NCBI GenBank assembly: GCA_964017235.1
Contig: OZ024938.1
Coordinates: 6,005,454 to 6,069,453 of the forward strand
Source of the DNA: Sabellastarte sp. h YS-2021
Lineage: Eukaryota > Annelida > Polychaeta > Sabellida > Sabellidae
Direction of reading: 5' to 3'
DNA: 64,000 nt
Part shown: piece by piece, positions 46,640 to 57,687 of the stretch
Position numbering within the stretch: the stretch's first letter is position 1
Layout of the letters: each line of letters begins with the position of its first letter
The notes under the pieces: generated by a model
Told to the model about the DNA's origin: nothing
Seen by the model: only the letters and a program-made list of their open reading frames with translations
The model's database searches: none
Made by a program: the position numbers and the translations under genes

Positions 46640-47535
46640 ACAGGTCAGTATATGCCAATCAATAACTGCTGACAGGAATTGAAAAAATCAATGCAAAACA
46701 GGGCGATTTTGATTTTGACTGCGTTAAAATCTTGCAAACGAGGTAAACGTATATATTCCTTCAGATGTACTGTTTGTTTCTAATATTTTAATTCCATCCA
46801 TAAATATATGTGTAGACAATTGAATCGCAGGTGGTAATGTATTTATTATCCATTACCACCGAGTACTTTAGTTCATTTTTATGTTAAAGTAACCTCCCTT
46901 TTTGAAAAATCCCTCGGGCGTTTATACAGTGAAATACGGTAAGTTTCTTTCTGAAATAGGCAACAGAAGTAGAGATACCTATTTCATGTAGCAACTCCTT
47001 CCACACTATAGGTGCATCAATAACAAAACTGTAAACAAATTGTTTACCTGATTTAGAATTGGATAAAGAAATCTATGACCCTGCCTGGTATTGTAGAACA
47101 AGGCGATATTTATGATATACCTTAACATATCTATGAAGGTTTGATTCTAGAAGGTTTGAAAACATTAAACAATATTCAATAGGCAACCGATGATATTTTG
47201 TTAAGAATTAAGATTAAAACACTTTAAAGTAACAAGTATAAATTTATTAAAATGTGTTAAAACAACCACATATACATGTGTGTATGTAAAAAGTGCAAAT
47301 GAATTCACACACCCAGTGGCTCTAATGAATATAAAGAGACTTGTAAACGTTACAACATGGCAAGACCATCTTGCATTATTGTGACACTCAAACATTAATG
47401 TGACATGAATAAAGTATTGCATTGCTAAACCTGGAACATAAAACATTGCAGGATTATAGACACTCAATTTGACCTACTGGGAGTTTCATCTCTATTGATG
47501 ATATAGCATTCCGCTGCCCTTGTAAAGACTCAAAA
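46640..47535. other. Non-coding interval
   Basis: Nothing recognised. The minus-strand ORF at 47201-47467 has random-looking composition. Confidence 0.4.
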
Positions 47536-47537
47536 CT

Positions 47538-48235
47538 TACCATAACTAGAACCTTCAAAATCCACAAGATTCAAGGGCCATATTCTACAACAATATTTAG
47601 ATATGGTAACCTTATCAAATAAGGGAAAGTTTTTCAGCTGGACTTGGTATTCACAAAACAAAAGTTAGGAATGTTCAGGTTTCATAATTTCTTACTTGAA
47701 ACCTAAATAATACTTAAAATCTAAGTTAGAAATGGTCTATGTATGTTTGTGGAATATGACCCCAGGGTTACAGCTAACTAGCTATTCATATAACAGACTC
47801 GTTATAACTAGATACTTCAACATCGCAATTCTACCTAGAGTTAACTTCAACTGTGTATAGTAGGATTTGATTCTAGTGATGTCTAAGTATCAATATCTAT
47901 ACTAAACTCTGACTAAAACAACACCCACAGGTCGATTGGGTCCCAGCTATGGCTAACTTCCACTGTATACAATAAACTCTGTGTAACTAGAACTGACAAT
48001 ATCCGCAGGTTCTAGTTATGGCTAACTTTCACTATCTACAGTAGAGACTGTATAACTGGAACTTTCAATACCCACAGGGTTGGGGTCTAGTTATGGCTAA
48101 CTTCCATTGTATACAGTACACTTTGTAGAACTAGAATCTCCAATACCTGCAGGATTGGGTTCTGGATATGGTTAGCTTCAACTGCATACAGTAGACTTTG
48201 TAGAACTAAAACTTCCAATATCCACAGGTCGTGAG
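47538..48235 (+). repeat. ~75-bp minisatellite, about 6-7 partial units
   Basis: Units contain TTATGGCTAACTTCCACTGT, ATACAGTAGACTTTGTAGAA, CTAGAACTTTCAATACCCAC and AGG.TTGGGTTCTAG. Successive GGCTAAC positions are 47951, 48020, 48095 and 48170 (69, 75, 75 bp). The first unit (47538-47570) is cut off by a MITE at 47572-47765 and the array continues after it. Confidence 0.75.
47572..47765. mobile_element. MITE with GGGCCATATTC.ACAA ends, copy 1
   Basis: Left end GGGCCATATTCTACAACAAT; right end, reverse complemented, GGGGTCATATTCCACAAACA. The interior matches the reverse complement of 62880-63085 (AAAGTTAGGAATGTTCAG, TTTCATAATTTCTTACTTGA, AAATCTAAG). ~195 bp, non-coding, inserted in the 75-bp minisatellite. 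Confidence 0.75.
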
Positions 48236-49684
48236 TCTGTTGTTTGTTTTTGCTAAATTCTACTTTCTGTGGTTTTAGTTATAAAAGAGTACGAGTGTTA
48301 CTGTCTTAGTAATTTAGCATGTGCCTTAATCAGCACAAACAGCTAGTAATCTTCATAAAATGCAATGTGTAACTAATTAGCATTTTTAATATGAAAAATA
48401 CAAGCATTGTAACTGCACATCAATTGGTTGTGTACCAATGTAAATGCAAAGCCAAAATAATTTAAATAACCACATTATTATCAAAGAAAATTCAGCCAGG
48501 AATGTATCTTTAGAAATTGGCACCAGGATGTATAAAACTTTAACGTTTAACTCGCAATATCTCGCATATTTGTGCAAGGATTTTCAAGCAACAAATACTA
48601 GCAGAAACTCGGTAAAAATACCTTTCTAATATGCATGGAATACATTTGTAGGTTACATCATTTCAGAAATAAGTGCAAACAATCTACACTTGATTACACA
48701 TATGTATGATAGTTGTCCAAACTATAAGAGATCGGAAAATTGGAAAAAAATATCCAAGACATTTTTTTCCGAGTATATTTGCTATACATGCATTTGCCTG
48801 GATAATAAAATCCATTACTGACCACAATTTGCTACATTTCTCAACATTACATACATTTCCAGGAGAAATATACATCAATCTGCTATGAATTTCTGTCTTT
48901 TTGACATTAATTGTCTATCAAAAATATGAGTTTTTTTTTTGTAAATAGGGCAGCAAAACTTAAAAGCAACCCATCAGTTTACTCCATAAAAACAATTTAA
49001 AACATTATAAAAATGTAAAATTGCCCCTGAACATTATTTACAATGGAGGAGAAAGGGTTCTGTAAAAATGGTGTAAAATTATTTAAAACTGTTAGCTAGA
49101 TACTGCAGCTGGACATAAAATAAAACAATTCAGTGCAATACACAGAAAATACCCCAAAGTGCAGTTCAAGGACTCCTTGGTATCTTTGTGTGATTTGATC
49201 TAAAAGGAGACATTATATTAGTCAAGTCAGATATATATAATGAAAGGATTTCTGGTACATTTTTACTTTTCAAAGCCGCTGGAACCAACAAAAAGGGAGG
49301 TACAAGGGTTTCTTTTCAAACTAAGCCAGTTTAACCTTAAAGCAGGGGTCAAAGCTAAAGAGAATGAAAACTCTTTTTTCACCTAGAAGCAAGGGTCAAA
49401 GGTCAGGATGTGCACATTTATAAATAGTTTCGATTTTTCATGACCACACGCTAAAATATGCCATGGCTAAAGGGTGTCTTGGTGGGGTATGTTTGCACTA
49501 GCTGGGTGACCTTAAATAAGTAAGATTCCAGGTTAAATTTTACATTTAAAAAGAAAAGCTATATCTAATAAGCACATTGTTTAAAACATGATACAAACTA
49601 CAGAATATGAAAATCCCACAAAAATAAAGAAATTAAAAATGGCCAAAAATTGACCTTCTTAAGGCTGCAATTGACCTAGAAGTT
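48236..49684. other. Non-coding interval
   Basis: AT-rich DNA with no recognised gene or repeat; overlapping ORFs of 60-64 codons on both strands (48386-48888) look random. Confidence 0.4.
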
Positions 49685-49905
49685 AATGGTTGCTCAGATG
49701 ACCACTTAAAATGGCGGTCCTCTGTCATTCGGTCCTATCCCCAGTGGCAGGCTAAAGAACCTCAAGGACGTTGATAAATGGTCCTCCTTGAGCCTCTGTC
49801 TTTCAGTTAGGAGAATGTCAGTAACTTAAGAGTTGGGGCTGTACTTATGTAGTCAGATGGGTCATATTGTGCTTTGAGTCCTGTAGTACATGGAGATATT
49901 GATTG
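49685..49905 (+). repeat. SINE family 2, copy without head (+)
   Basis: TTAAAATGGCGGTCCTCTGT, TATCCCCAGTGGCAGGCTAA, AGAACCTCAAGGACGTTGAT, GGAGAATGTCAGTAACTTAA and TGTAGTACATGGAGATATTG are the same blocks, in the same order, as the minus strand of 61187-61440. Confidence 0.7.
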
Positions 49906-49951
49906 TCACCAATTATAAATCAAGAACATGTTGAATCATTCCACCATTAGA

Positions 49952-50178
49952 GGGCCACTGTGGCAGAGTGATAACACTCCCGTCTCCCACCTCTGAGGCC
50001 GGGGTTCAGTTCCCGGCATGGCCTCAAGTAGGAAAGCTGGTAGTTGCTTGCCGTTGGTTGGCAGTTTACAGTACAGAACCCTGACGAACTGTATGTACTG
50101 GTTTCCTCTGCCCTTCCAACTACCCGTCGTGATATGACCTGTATAGTGTTGAAAGTGATGTAAAACCCCAAATAAATT
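49952..50178 (+). repeat. tRNA-derived SINE family 1, copy g
   Basis: Complete copy: GGGCCACTGTGGCAGAGTGA, B box GGTTCAGTTCCC, GGCAGTTTACAGTACAGAAC, CCTGTATAGTGTTGAAAG, short AAATAAA tail. It stops about 17 bp before the family-A element. Confidence 0.9.
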
Positions 50179-50194
50179 ATCTACAAACTAGAGG

Positions 50195-52175
50195 AATGCT
50201 TTTGCTAACAAAAGCGAAGCGTCCCTTAAAGTTTAAAATGCTTTATGGTTTTAATAAGCATGCTGTAAAGCTAAGAATGCACAAAGCTGCACCGTATGCT
50301 TTCCCAATACCTCTTAATACATTCTGAAACTATAAAAGCAACAATAAAGGAGATATGAGGCAAAAACTCCAAAGCAGCTATTTATGACCCCAGTTTGGCC
50401 CATAAGGGAGGCTCAGGGGGTAAAACTGACCGGCTATTTAGACTCTCCACATATGCTTTCCCATTACCTCTTAATATATTCTGAAGGTCTAAAAGCAACA
50501 ATAAAAGAGATATAAGGCAAAACTCCAAAGCAACTATTTTATGACCCCAGTTTGACCCATAAAGAGGGGCTGGGGGATAAAACTGACCGGCTATTTAGAT
50601 TCTCCACATATGCTTTCCCAATACCTCTTAATACATTCTGAAGCTATAAAAGCAACGATAAAGGAGATATAAGGCAAAAACTCCAAAGCAGCTATTTATG
50701 ACCCCAGTTCGACCCATAAGGGGGGGTCGGGGGGTAAAACTGACCGGCTATTTAGACTCTCCACATATTCTTTCTCAATACCTCTTAATACATTCTGAAG
50801 CTATAAAAGCAACGATAAAGGAGATATAAGGCAAAAACTCAAAATCAGTTCTTTTTTGACCCCAGTTTGACCCATAAGGGGGGGGGGGGGTAAAACTGAC
50901 CGGCTATTTAGACTCTCCACATATGCTTTCCCAATACCTCTTAATACATTTTGAAGGTATAAAAGCAACAATAAAGGAGATATAAGGCAAAACTCCAAAG
51001 CAACTATTTTATGACCCCAGTTTGACCCATAAGGGGTGGTTGGGGGTAAAACTGACTGGCTATTTAGATTCTCCACATATGCTTTCCCAATACCTCTTCA
51101 TACATTCTGAAGCTATAAAAGCAACAATAAAGAAGATATAAGGCAAAACTCAAAATCAGCTATTTTATGACCCCAGTTTGACCTATAGGGGGGGTCGGGG
51201 GGTAAAACTGACCGGCTATTTAGACTCTCCACATATGCTTTCCCAATACCTCTTAATACATTCTGAAGCTATAAAAGCAACAATAAAGGAGATATAAGGC
51301 AAAAACTCGAAATCAGCTATTTTATGACCCCAGTTTGACCCATAAGGGGGGCGTTGGGGGGTAAAACTGACCGGCTATTTAGACTCTCCACATATGCTTT
51401 CCCAATACCTCTTAATACATTCTGAAGCTATAAAAGCAACAATAAAGGAGATATAAGGCAAAAACTCAAAATCAGCTATTTTGTGACCCCAGTTTGACCC
51501 ATAAGGGGGGGCCGTGGGGTAAAACTGACCGGCTATTTAGACTCTCCACATATGCTTTCCCAATACCTCTTAATACATTCTGAAGCTATAAAAGCAACAA
51601 TAAAGGAGATATAAGGCAAAAACTCAAAATCAGCTATTTTGTGACCCCAGTTTGACCCATTAGGGGGGGGCCGTGGGGTAAAACTGACCGGCTATTTAGA
51701 CTCTCCACATATGGTTTCCTATTACCTCCCAATACATTTTATGGCTCTAAATGCAATACTTAAGAAGATAATAGGGGGTTGACCTAAATTCAAGGCTTTC
51801 AGATTGGAAGGTGTGAGGAAATCACCCATAAATGAGACATTTTTCAAGGGATTGCTCCCAAAATCTAATCAGCTCGCGTTTTCGATAGTATAAACAGGTG
51901 TGCCAAATTATAAGGCTGTGTAGCAAGTAGTTTTTCCTGAACTGTGATGACGGGGGGGGGGGGGGGGGGTGTACTTCAAAAACTTGTTTTTGATCATGTG
52001 ACCTTCATAAAGGTCAAAGGTCAAATTTAAGCACGCAGAAAAATTTTCCCACGCCTAAGGTATATAACTGCCAAATATGGTTTGAAACCTTGTAATAATA
52101 AGGGAGATATTCAAGGGAGACCATAATGCGGCGGCGAGGAAACTGATGTGAAAACAAATAGACGCTTAATTACTT
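50195..52175. repeat. Composite repeat family A, copy A1, with 10-unit array
   Basis: The left end holds a hairpin GCTTTTG-CTAA-CAAAAGC (50198-50215) followed by AAGCGTCCC (50217-50225). Then come ten ~157-bp tandem units to about 51720: phase marker (A/G)TATGCTTTCC-like at 50294, 50451, 50608, 50765, 50921, 51077, 51233, 51392, 51550 and 51709 (steps 156-159 bp). A non-repeated right part follows (TTTTATGGCTCTAAATGCAA, TGATCATGTGACCTTCATAA, CCTAAGGTATATAACTGCCA, ATAATGCGGCGGCG) and ends ACAAATAGACGCTTAA, a damaged form of the right-end hairpin of relatives. Units contain G runs of variable length. Architecture resembles bivalve 'pearl'/Helentron-associated elements; no protein is encoded. 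Confidence 0.85.
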
Positions 52176-53149
52176 CAATCTACAACATATTCTACATTAG
52201 TGCATTAAATATGATAACTATAATATATTACATTCATGATACAGTGTACATAATACATAATTAACAATATAAAATATTATTAACAATTTTCTACTGTTAT
52301 TATCTATAACAAAAATAGCTGTGAAATCTATCCAAATTACAAGACACAAGAAATTATAAAAACTTCAGTTTTTGAGATTTCTCTGCCATTTCTGCAGAGC
52401 CTTTAATGCCACAAAAAATGAGCAAAAGCTCTGTAAAAATAAGGCTCTAATGATGTATATAACATATTTTAATATAGCATATTGTGCATGAATACAATAC
52501 AATAATATCGATAATGATATACATTTTGGTGTAACAATAATCGTGATATCCAGTATTTTGTTTATCACAAGACTTATTTGTGGTTTCTGTGAATTTTTCT
52601 TTTCCTTAAAACAAAACACACCCAAAGTGATAAGATAAAAACATGGTGGTAAAATCACTATTTAAATATTTAAATATTGCAAGATTTGGTATATGTTTTA
52701 CATTTTATGCAACTTATCTGATTTTTAAACCTTGCATGCTAAAACCAGACCACTCAACACAAAACATAAAATGTGATATATGTTCCATATTTACATGCAT
52801 GGAAAATGAAGGCTTCATGGTTACCTGCAAGTGATATTTAAGTCTACAAATTGAAAAAAAAATAGCATCAGAGATATGCCCATGCCCCAGAGCCCGGGGA
52901 AATAGTTTTAACACGATGGAATATAGAGGAAGTGAAACAATACAAAGACCAGGAGACTGGCCAAGCAAACAGTGTCAGTTATGTAAAGGTCTCAATAATG
53001 TTTAAGCAGAGAAATATAATGTTAAAACAAGACAAGATCGCAGCATTAACGAGTAAACTAAAAATTATGAAGCTGTAAAATTTATTAAATGAAGTATAGA
53101 TACCAATAGAAACAGCATAATTAAGTAAAAGTACAAATAATAATAACTA
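52176..53149. other. Non-coding interval
   Basis: AT-rich spacer between two composite repeats. No gene recognised. Confidence 0.4.
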
Positions 53150-54520
53150 CAGGATCGCTAGCGAAGCAAAGCGATTGTTTTTGCATGGCAAAAACAAAGC
53201 GTCCCAAAAGAAAGATGGTGTTGGCTGCTTATAATAGAAAGAAGATCTTGTTTAGATACCCTGTCAATCTAAAATTATATCGAAAAAAATTTGGAAAATT
53301 TAAAATGGGTTAGGAGATACAAGCAATTTTAAGTTTTTTGGCAAACATTTGAAAATTTCAAATGGCTGACATTTTTGAAAAGAGAAAATTTTTTTGAAAA
53401 TTGGGCAGAGTATCTTGCTTAGATACCCTGTGGATCGAAGCTTTTGCCGATATCATTTTATACCGCATGATTTAGGAGATACAAGCAAAATTTCGAAAAT
53501 TGAAAATGGTCGCCATTTTTGGAAAGAGGAAAAAATTTTGAGAATTGAGCAGAGTATCTTGCACATATACCCTATGGGCCAAAAATTTCGCCGAAATCGC
53601 TCTATCTCGCACGGTTTAGGAGATAAAAGCAATTTTAAGTTCTACCATTTTTGTCAAAAATTCGAAAATTCAAAATGGCCACCATTTTTGGAAGGAGAAA
53701 AAATTGTGAAATCTTGCATATATACCCTATGGGCCCAAAATTTCACCAAAATCGCTCTATATCGCACGGTTTAGGAGATACAAGCAATTTTAAGTTTAAC
53801 CATTTTTGTGAAAATTTCAAAATGGCCACCCTTTTTGGAAGGAGGAAAAATTTTTAAAAATTGAGCAGAGTATCTTGCATATGTACCCTGTGGGCCAAAA
53901 ATTTCGCCGAAATCGCTCTATCTCACAGTTTAGGAGATACAAGCAGTTTTAAGTTTTACCAGTTTTGTCAAAAATTCGAAAATTCAAAATGGCCCCCATT
54001 TTTGGAGAGAGGAATTTTTTTTGGAATTGAGCAGAGTACTTAGCAGAGATACCCTGTGGGTAAAAAATTTCGTCGAAATCACACTATCTCGCACGGTTTA
54101 GAAGTTATTAAGGGATTTGTATTTTCCTTCTTAATAAAAATTTTAATGCTTAATTAATTAGCCATTTTTTAATAGAAGTCTACCAAAATCTAATCATTTG
54201 CAGATCTTTATACCATGCATCCATATATCAAATTTCAGGCGAATATTTTACATACTTCTTAAGTTATCATCCGGAAAAGCAAAATCCTGTTTTTGGTCAT
54301 GTGACTTCTCTGATTGGTTGAAATGTCATGGCACCAAATTTAGAAAATTTTCCCAGGGCTATTAAATATATGTGCCAAGTTTGATGAAATTCCATCCATT
54401 TGTAAAGACGCTATAGGTAGGCAAACTTGCGGAGCCGGCAGATACGGTGGAGCCGGCGGACCCTTCCGCGAGAATTCCTCCCATATGTAAACAAGCGTCC
54501 CTCGCGGGACGTTTAATCAG
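53150..54520. repeat. Composite repeat family A, copy A2, with ~6-unit array
   Basis: Left end: hairpin GTTTTTGC-ATG-GCAAAAAC (53177-53195) then AAAGCGTCCC (53196-53205). Core: six units of about 144-167 bp with TACCCT(A/G)T markers at 53257, 53424, 53568, 53723, 53884 and 54050, each with ATCGCTCTATCTCGCA-like and TTTAGGAGATACAAGCA blocks. Right end: AAGCGTCCC-TCGC-GGGACGTTT (54493-54514), a 9-bp hairpin built from the left-end motif. The core differs from that of A1, so ends are shared while cores are swapped. Confidence 0.8.
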
Positions 54521-55545
54521 TACAGCAATCTATATATATCTTTGTCATAAGAGAATTAGGTCTCAATTATTTTTCAGGTGAACACACTTTGGTGTACATA
54601 GGTAAAAGGTCACACCTTGACTTATTATACCTACACTCCCGAATTCTAGTGCTGTGAAATTGCTTCGAATGTCGGGCTCAATGTTTGGTATCTGTACAAG
54701 CTAGCGAACTTCGCTCTAGTTCGATCTTCGAAACAACGTTTTCAATACCAGTTAAAACGCAGAAATCACACATAAAATCTTGTCACTTTATTGAAAATAT
54801 AGTAAAAATATAAAATTCATATATTTTTAAACTAAATTCCACCATATTTTCAACAAAAGAAACAAGTTTTATAGATGGGCAAAAATAGGATCCGTTGGGA
54901 TGTGGTGTGATATTGGGGATTTCTAAATGTTTTGCAAAGTCCGAATTTCAGATGTTTTGAACCGAACTCCAAAATCAAGGCAGTAAACGAGCGAACTATC
55001 GAACTTCTTCAAACAGTGTCGCAGCACTACCGAATTCTCCAACAAATGGCCCATCCATGAATCAGCTGTCTACACTTTACCTTTCTGAGATATTGCTTGG
55101 ACACGATTTTAAAGGTCAAGGTCATTGTAGCAAGGTCAAGTCATGGTCACACTATGATGTTGTAAACCCACACCCTCTAACCAACTTCCAACACCTTACA
55201 GTTCCTGAGACACAGCCCAGACGATAAGATTTTCAAACTCGAGGTTACTACGGCCCAGGTCAAAGGTTAAATCAAGGTAATACCCTGCCATTGCATACTA
55301 ACATCACCCAACGAATGTCCCTACCCAGTATCAACATCTTACACCTCAGTGTTTCTTATGCACAGCCCGGACAAGCTTTTTTCCCGCTGCACACCCGCCC
55401 GCTCACTCGCCCATCCGGACACCATGTGTAACAACAATAACAGCTGTGGGGTAAAAAGTGAGGTTTTATATTTCCTGATATTTCTGTATACATGACTGCT
55501 TTTACACATTCTTTCTTTAAATATATACTTATTTAACTAATTAAC
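54521..55545. other. Non-coding interval
   Basis: Spacer between family-A and family-B repeats. Two similar CAAGGTCA/AAGGTCA-rich blocks (55108-55150, 55255-55280) occur. No gene recognised. Confidence 0.4.
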
Positions 55546-57505
55546 AAGCAATCAGTGCCCATGAGCAGGCTCTGTGTCAGCTGACTGTGTGTTTTGAGTT
55601 TCAGAGTAGAAATGAAAGAAGGACACAAAAGTCTTGCCCTGCAAATGATTTTCAGAAGTAAAGTACCAAGTAAACTGTTAAGGAGAAAAATGTAGGCAGA
55701 AAACACATTTAAACAAAATTAAAGGGCAACAATTTTACTATGGTACAGCTGACCTAAATGTAGGTGAATAACATATTTAAAGAAAATACTGTAAATGCAA
55801 TAGTTATCAAGTTACAACCATTATACTCAACAGTGACAATCTGAAAGTAGCTAATGCTAAACTATGCAATTAGCTGCAGGTCTGCAATGTAACTATGTGA
55901 TAGGCAACTGAAAAGTAGGTGAATAAAATATTTAAAGGAAATACTCTAAATGCAATAGTTTTCACCTTAAAACAGATTTACTCAACAGTCAGAACTCTAA
56001 AGTAGCTATTGCTCAGCTATGCCATGAGCTACAGGTCTACAATTTCACTACGTTATAGCTGTCCCAAATGTAGGGGAACATATTTTAACATATTTAAACA
56101 AAATTTTCTAAATACAATTGTTTTTGAGTTATAACTGATTGACCCAACAGTGAGAACCTGAAAGTAGCTCTTGCTCAGTTATGCCATGAGCTAGATGTCT
56201 GCAATTTTACTATGTTATAGCTGTCCAAAAAGTAGATTTACAACATACACAAAGAAAATACTCTAAATGCAATAGTTTTCAAGTTACAACTCATTTACCC
56301 AACAGTGAGAACCTCAAAGTTGCTATTGCTCAGATATAGAATGAGACACAGGTCTACAATTTTACTATATTATAGTTGACCCAAAAGTAGATGAATAACG
56401 TATTTAAACAAAATTCTCTAAATACAATAGTTTTTCAGTTACAAATTATTTACTGAACAGTGAGAATGTCAAAGTATGTATTGCTCCACTTTGCATTAAG
56501 CTACAGGTCTTCAATTTTACTATTTATAGCTGACCCAAAAGTAGGTGAATAACATATTTAAGCAAAATACTGTAAATGCAATAGATTTCAAGTTACAACT
56601 TATTTTGCTCAACAGTGAAAACCTCAAAGTAGCTTTTGCTCAGCTATGTTATGAGCTACAGGTCTGGAATTTTACTGTGTTATAGCTGACCTAAAAGAAG
56701 GTGAATAACATATTGAAACAAAATATTTTAAATGTAATAGTTTTCAAGTCACAACTGATTTACTCAACAGCTATACTTTGAAAGCAGCTTTAGCTCAGCT
56801 ATGGCATGAGCTACAGGTCTGTAACTTCACTATGTTATACCTAACAGAAAAGCAGGTGAATAACATATTTAAAGAAAATACTGAAAATGCATTAATTTTT
56901 AAGTTACAACTGATTTACTCAACTGTGAGAACATAAAAATAGCTATTGCTCAGCTATTCCATGAGCTTTAGGTCTGCTATTTTACTATGTTAGATGATTC
57001 AAAAGTAAATGAAAACATATTGAAACAAAATTCTCTAAATGCAATTGTTTTCAAGTTACAAGCAATGTACTCAACATTGATAGCCTCAAAGTGCTCTAGG
57101 TGCAATACTTTTTAAGTTATTGGTGATTTAGTGCATGAATTCATGAATTTTAAGGCATTAAAAATTATTTTAAAAATTCATAGAAAATAATTAAGAAACA
57201 TCCAGCTCTGATATTCACACAAGGGAATCTACTAGTGGCCTAGTTGCATATATGCAAGATAAGAGAAAAATCCCTGCAATAGTGAATGGGAAACTTGTGA
57301 TAAAGTATTGAAATTTTCACACTTTCAGTGGGGGTACCTCAATTGTAATGGCTCTTGGGAACAAACAAACAAACAGATCTGCATGCCTTGAACAATTTTT
57401 CATCCTCGATTGTTGAGGTATCTTTTAAAAAACAGCATGTCTCTGGGTCTTGTAGTTTTCGAGAACATAATGTCAGCTGACTGATAAGTCAGCTGACATA
57501 ATAAA
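55546..57505. repeat. Composite repeat family B with 9-unit, 155-bp array and terminal hairpin
   Basis: The left end has AATCAGTGCCCATGAGCAGG and TGTCAGCTGACT (55575-55586). The core is at least nine units of ~155 bp: TTTTACTATGTTATAGCTGA-type markers at 55736, 55891, 56046, 56208, 56363, 56518, 56673, 56828 and 56983 (steps of 155 bp except one of 162). The right part is single copy and contains an (ACAA)n run. It ends in a perfect hairpin, ATGTCAGCTGACT-GATA-AGTCAGCTGACAT (57470-57499), whose arm is the left-end 12-mer. A left-end relative lies at 26863-27010. Non-coding. Confidence 0.87.
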
Positions 57506-57687
57506 AATTGGTGGATAATAAAGGTAAAAAATCCCTCATTAGAGATATATGAAAAATATATCATGAAGATTAACAATATAATACTCGTGCTACACACTTA
57601 TTTAATATTGTCATATTCATTTTTCAGTTTTCCTATTGTATTTGCCTTATTACATGAGCACGAAGAACTACCTTATTTTCACCACAC
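57506..57687 (-). other. 3'UTR / flank of the GalNAc-transferase gene
   Basis: Only ~180 bp separates the family-B hairpin from the stop codon. ATTAAA on the minus strand at 57601-57606 is the best visible poly(A) signal, which would give a ~90-nt 3'UTR. The same stretch (57545-57622) matches the short repeat at 24426-24502. Confidence 0.4.

Noticed and set aside
50220..51720. Regular repeats that could be mistaken for a CRISPR array
   Set aside because: Units are ~157 bp, repeated head to tail without spacers, in a eukaryotic intergenic region; this is a tandem repeat array.
53394..54043. Overlapping + ORFs with repeated FRRNRSISHGLGD-type peptides
   Set aside because: They are translations of the family-A2 tandem units, not genes.
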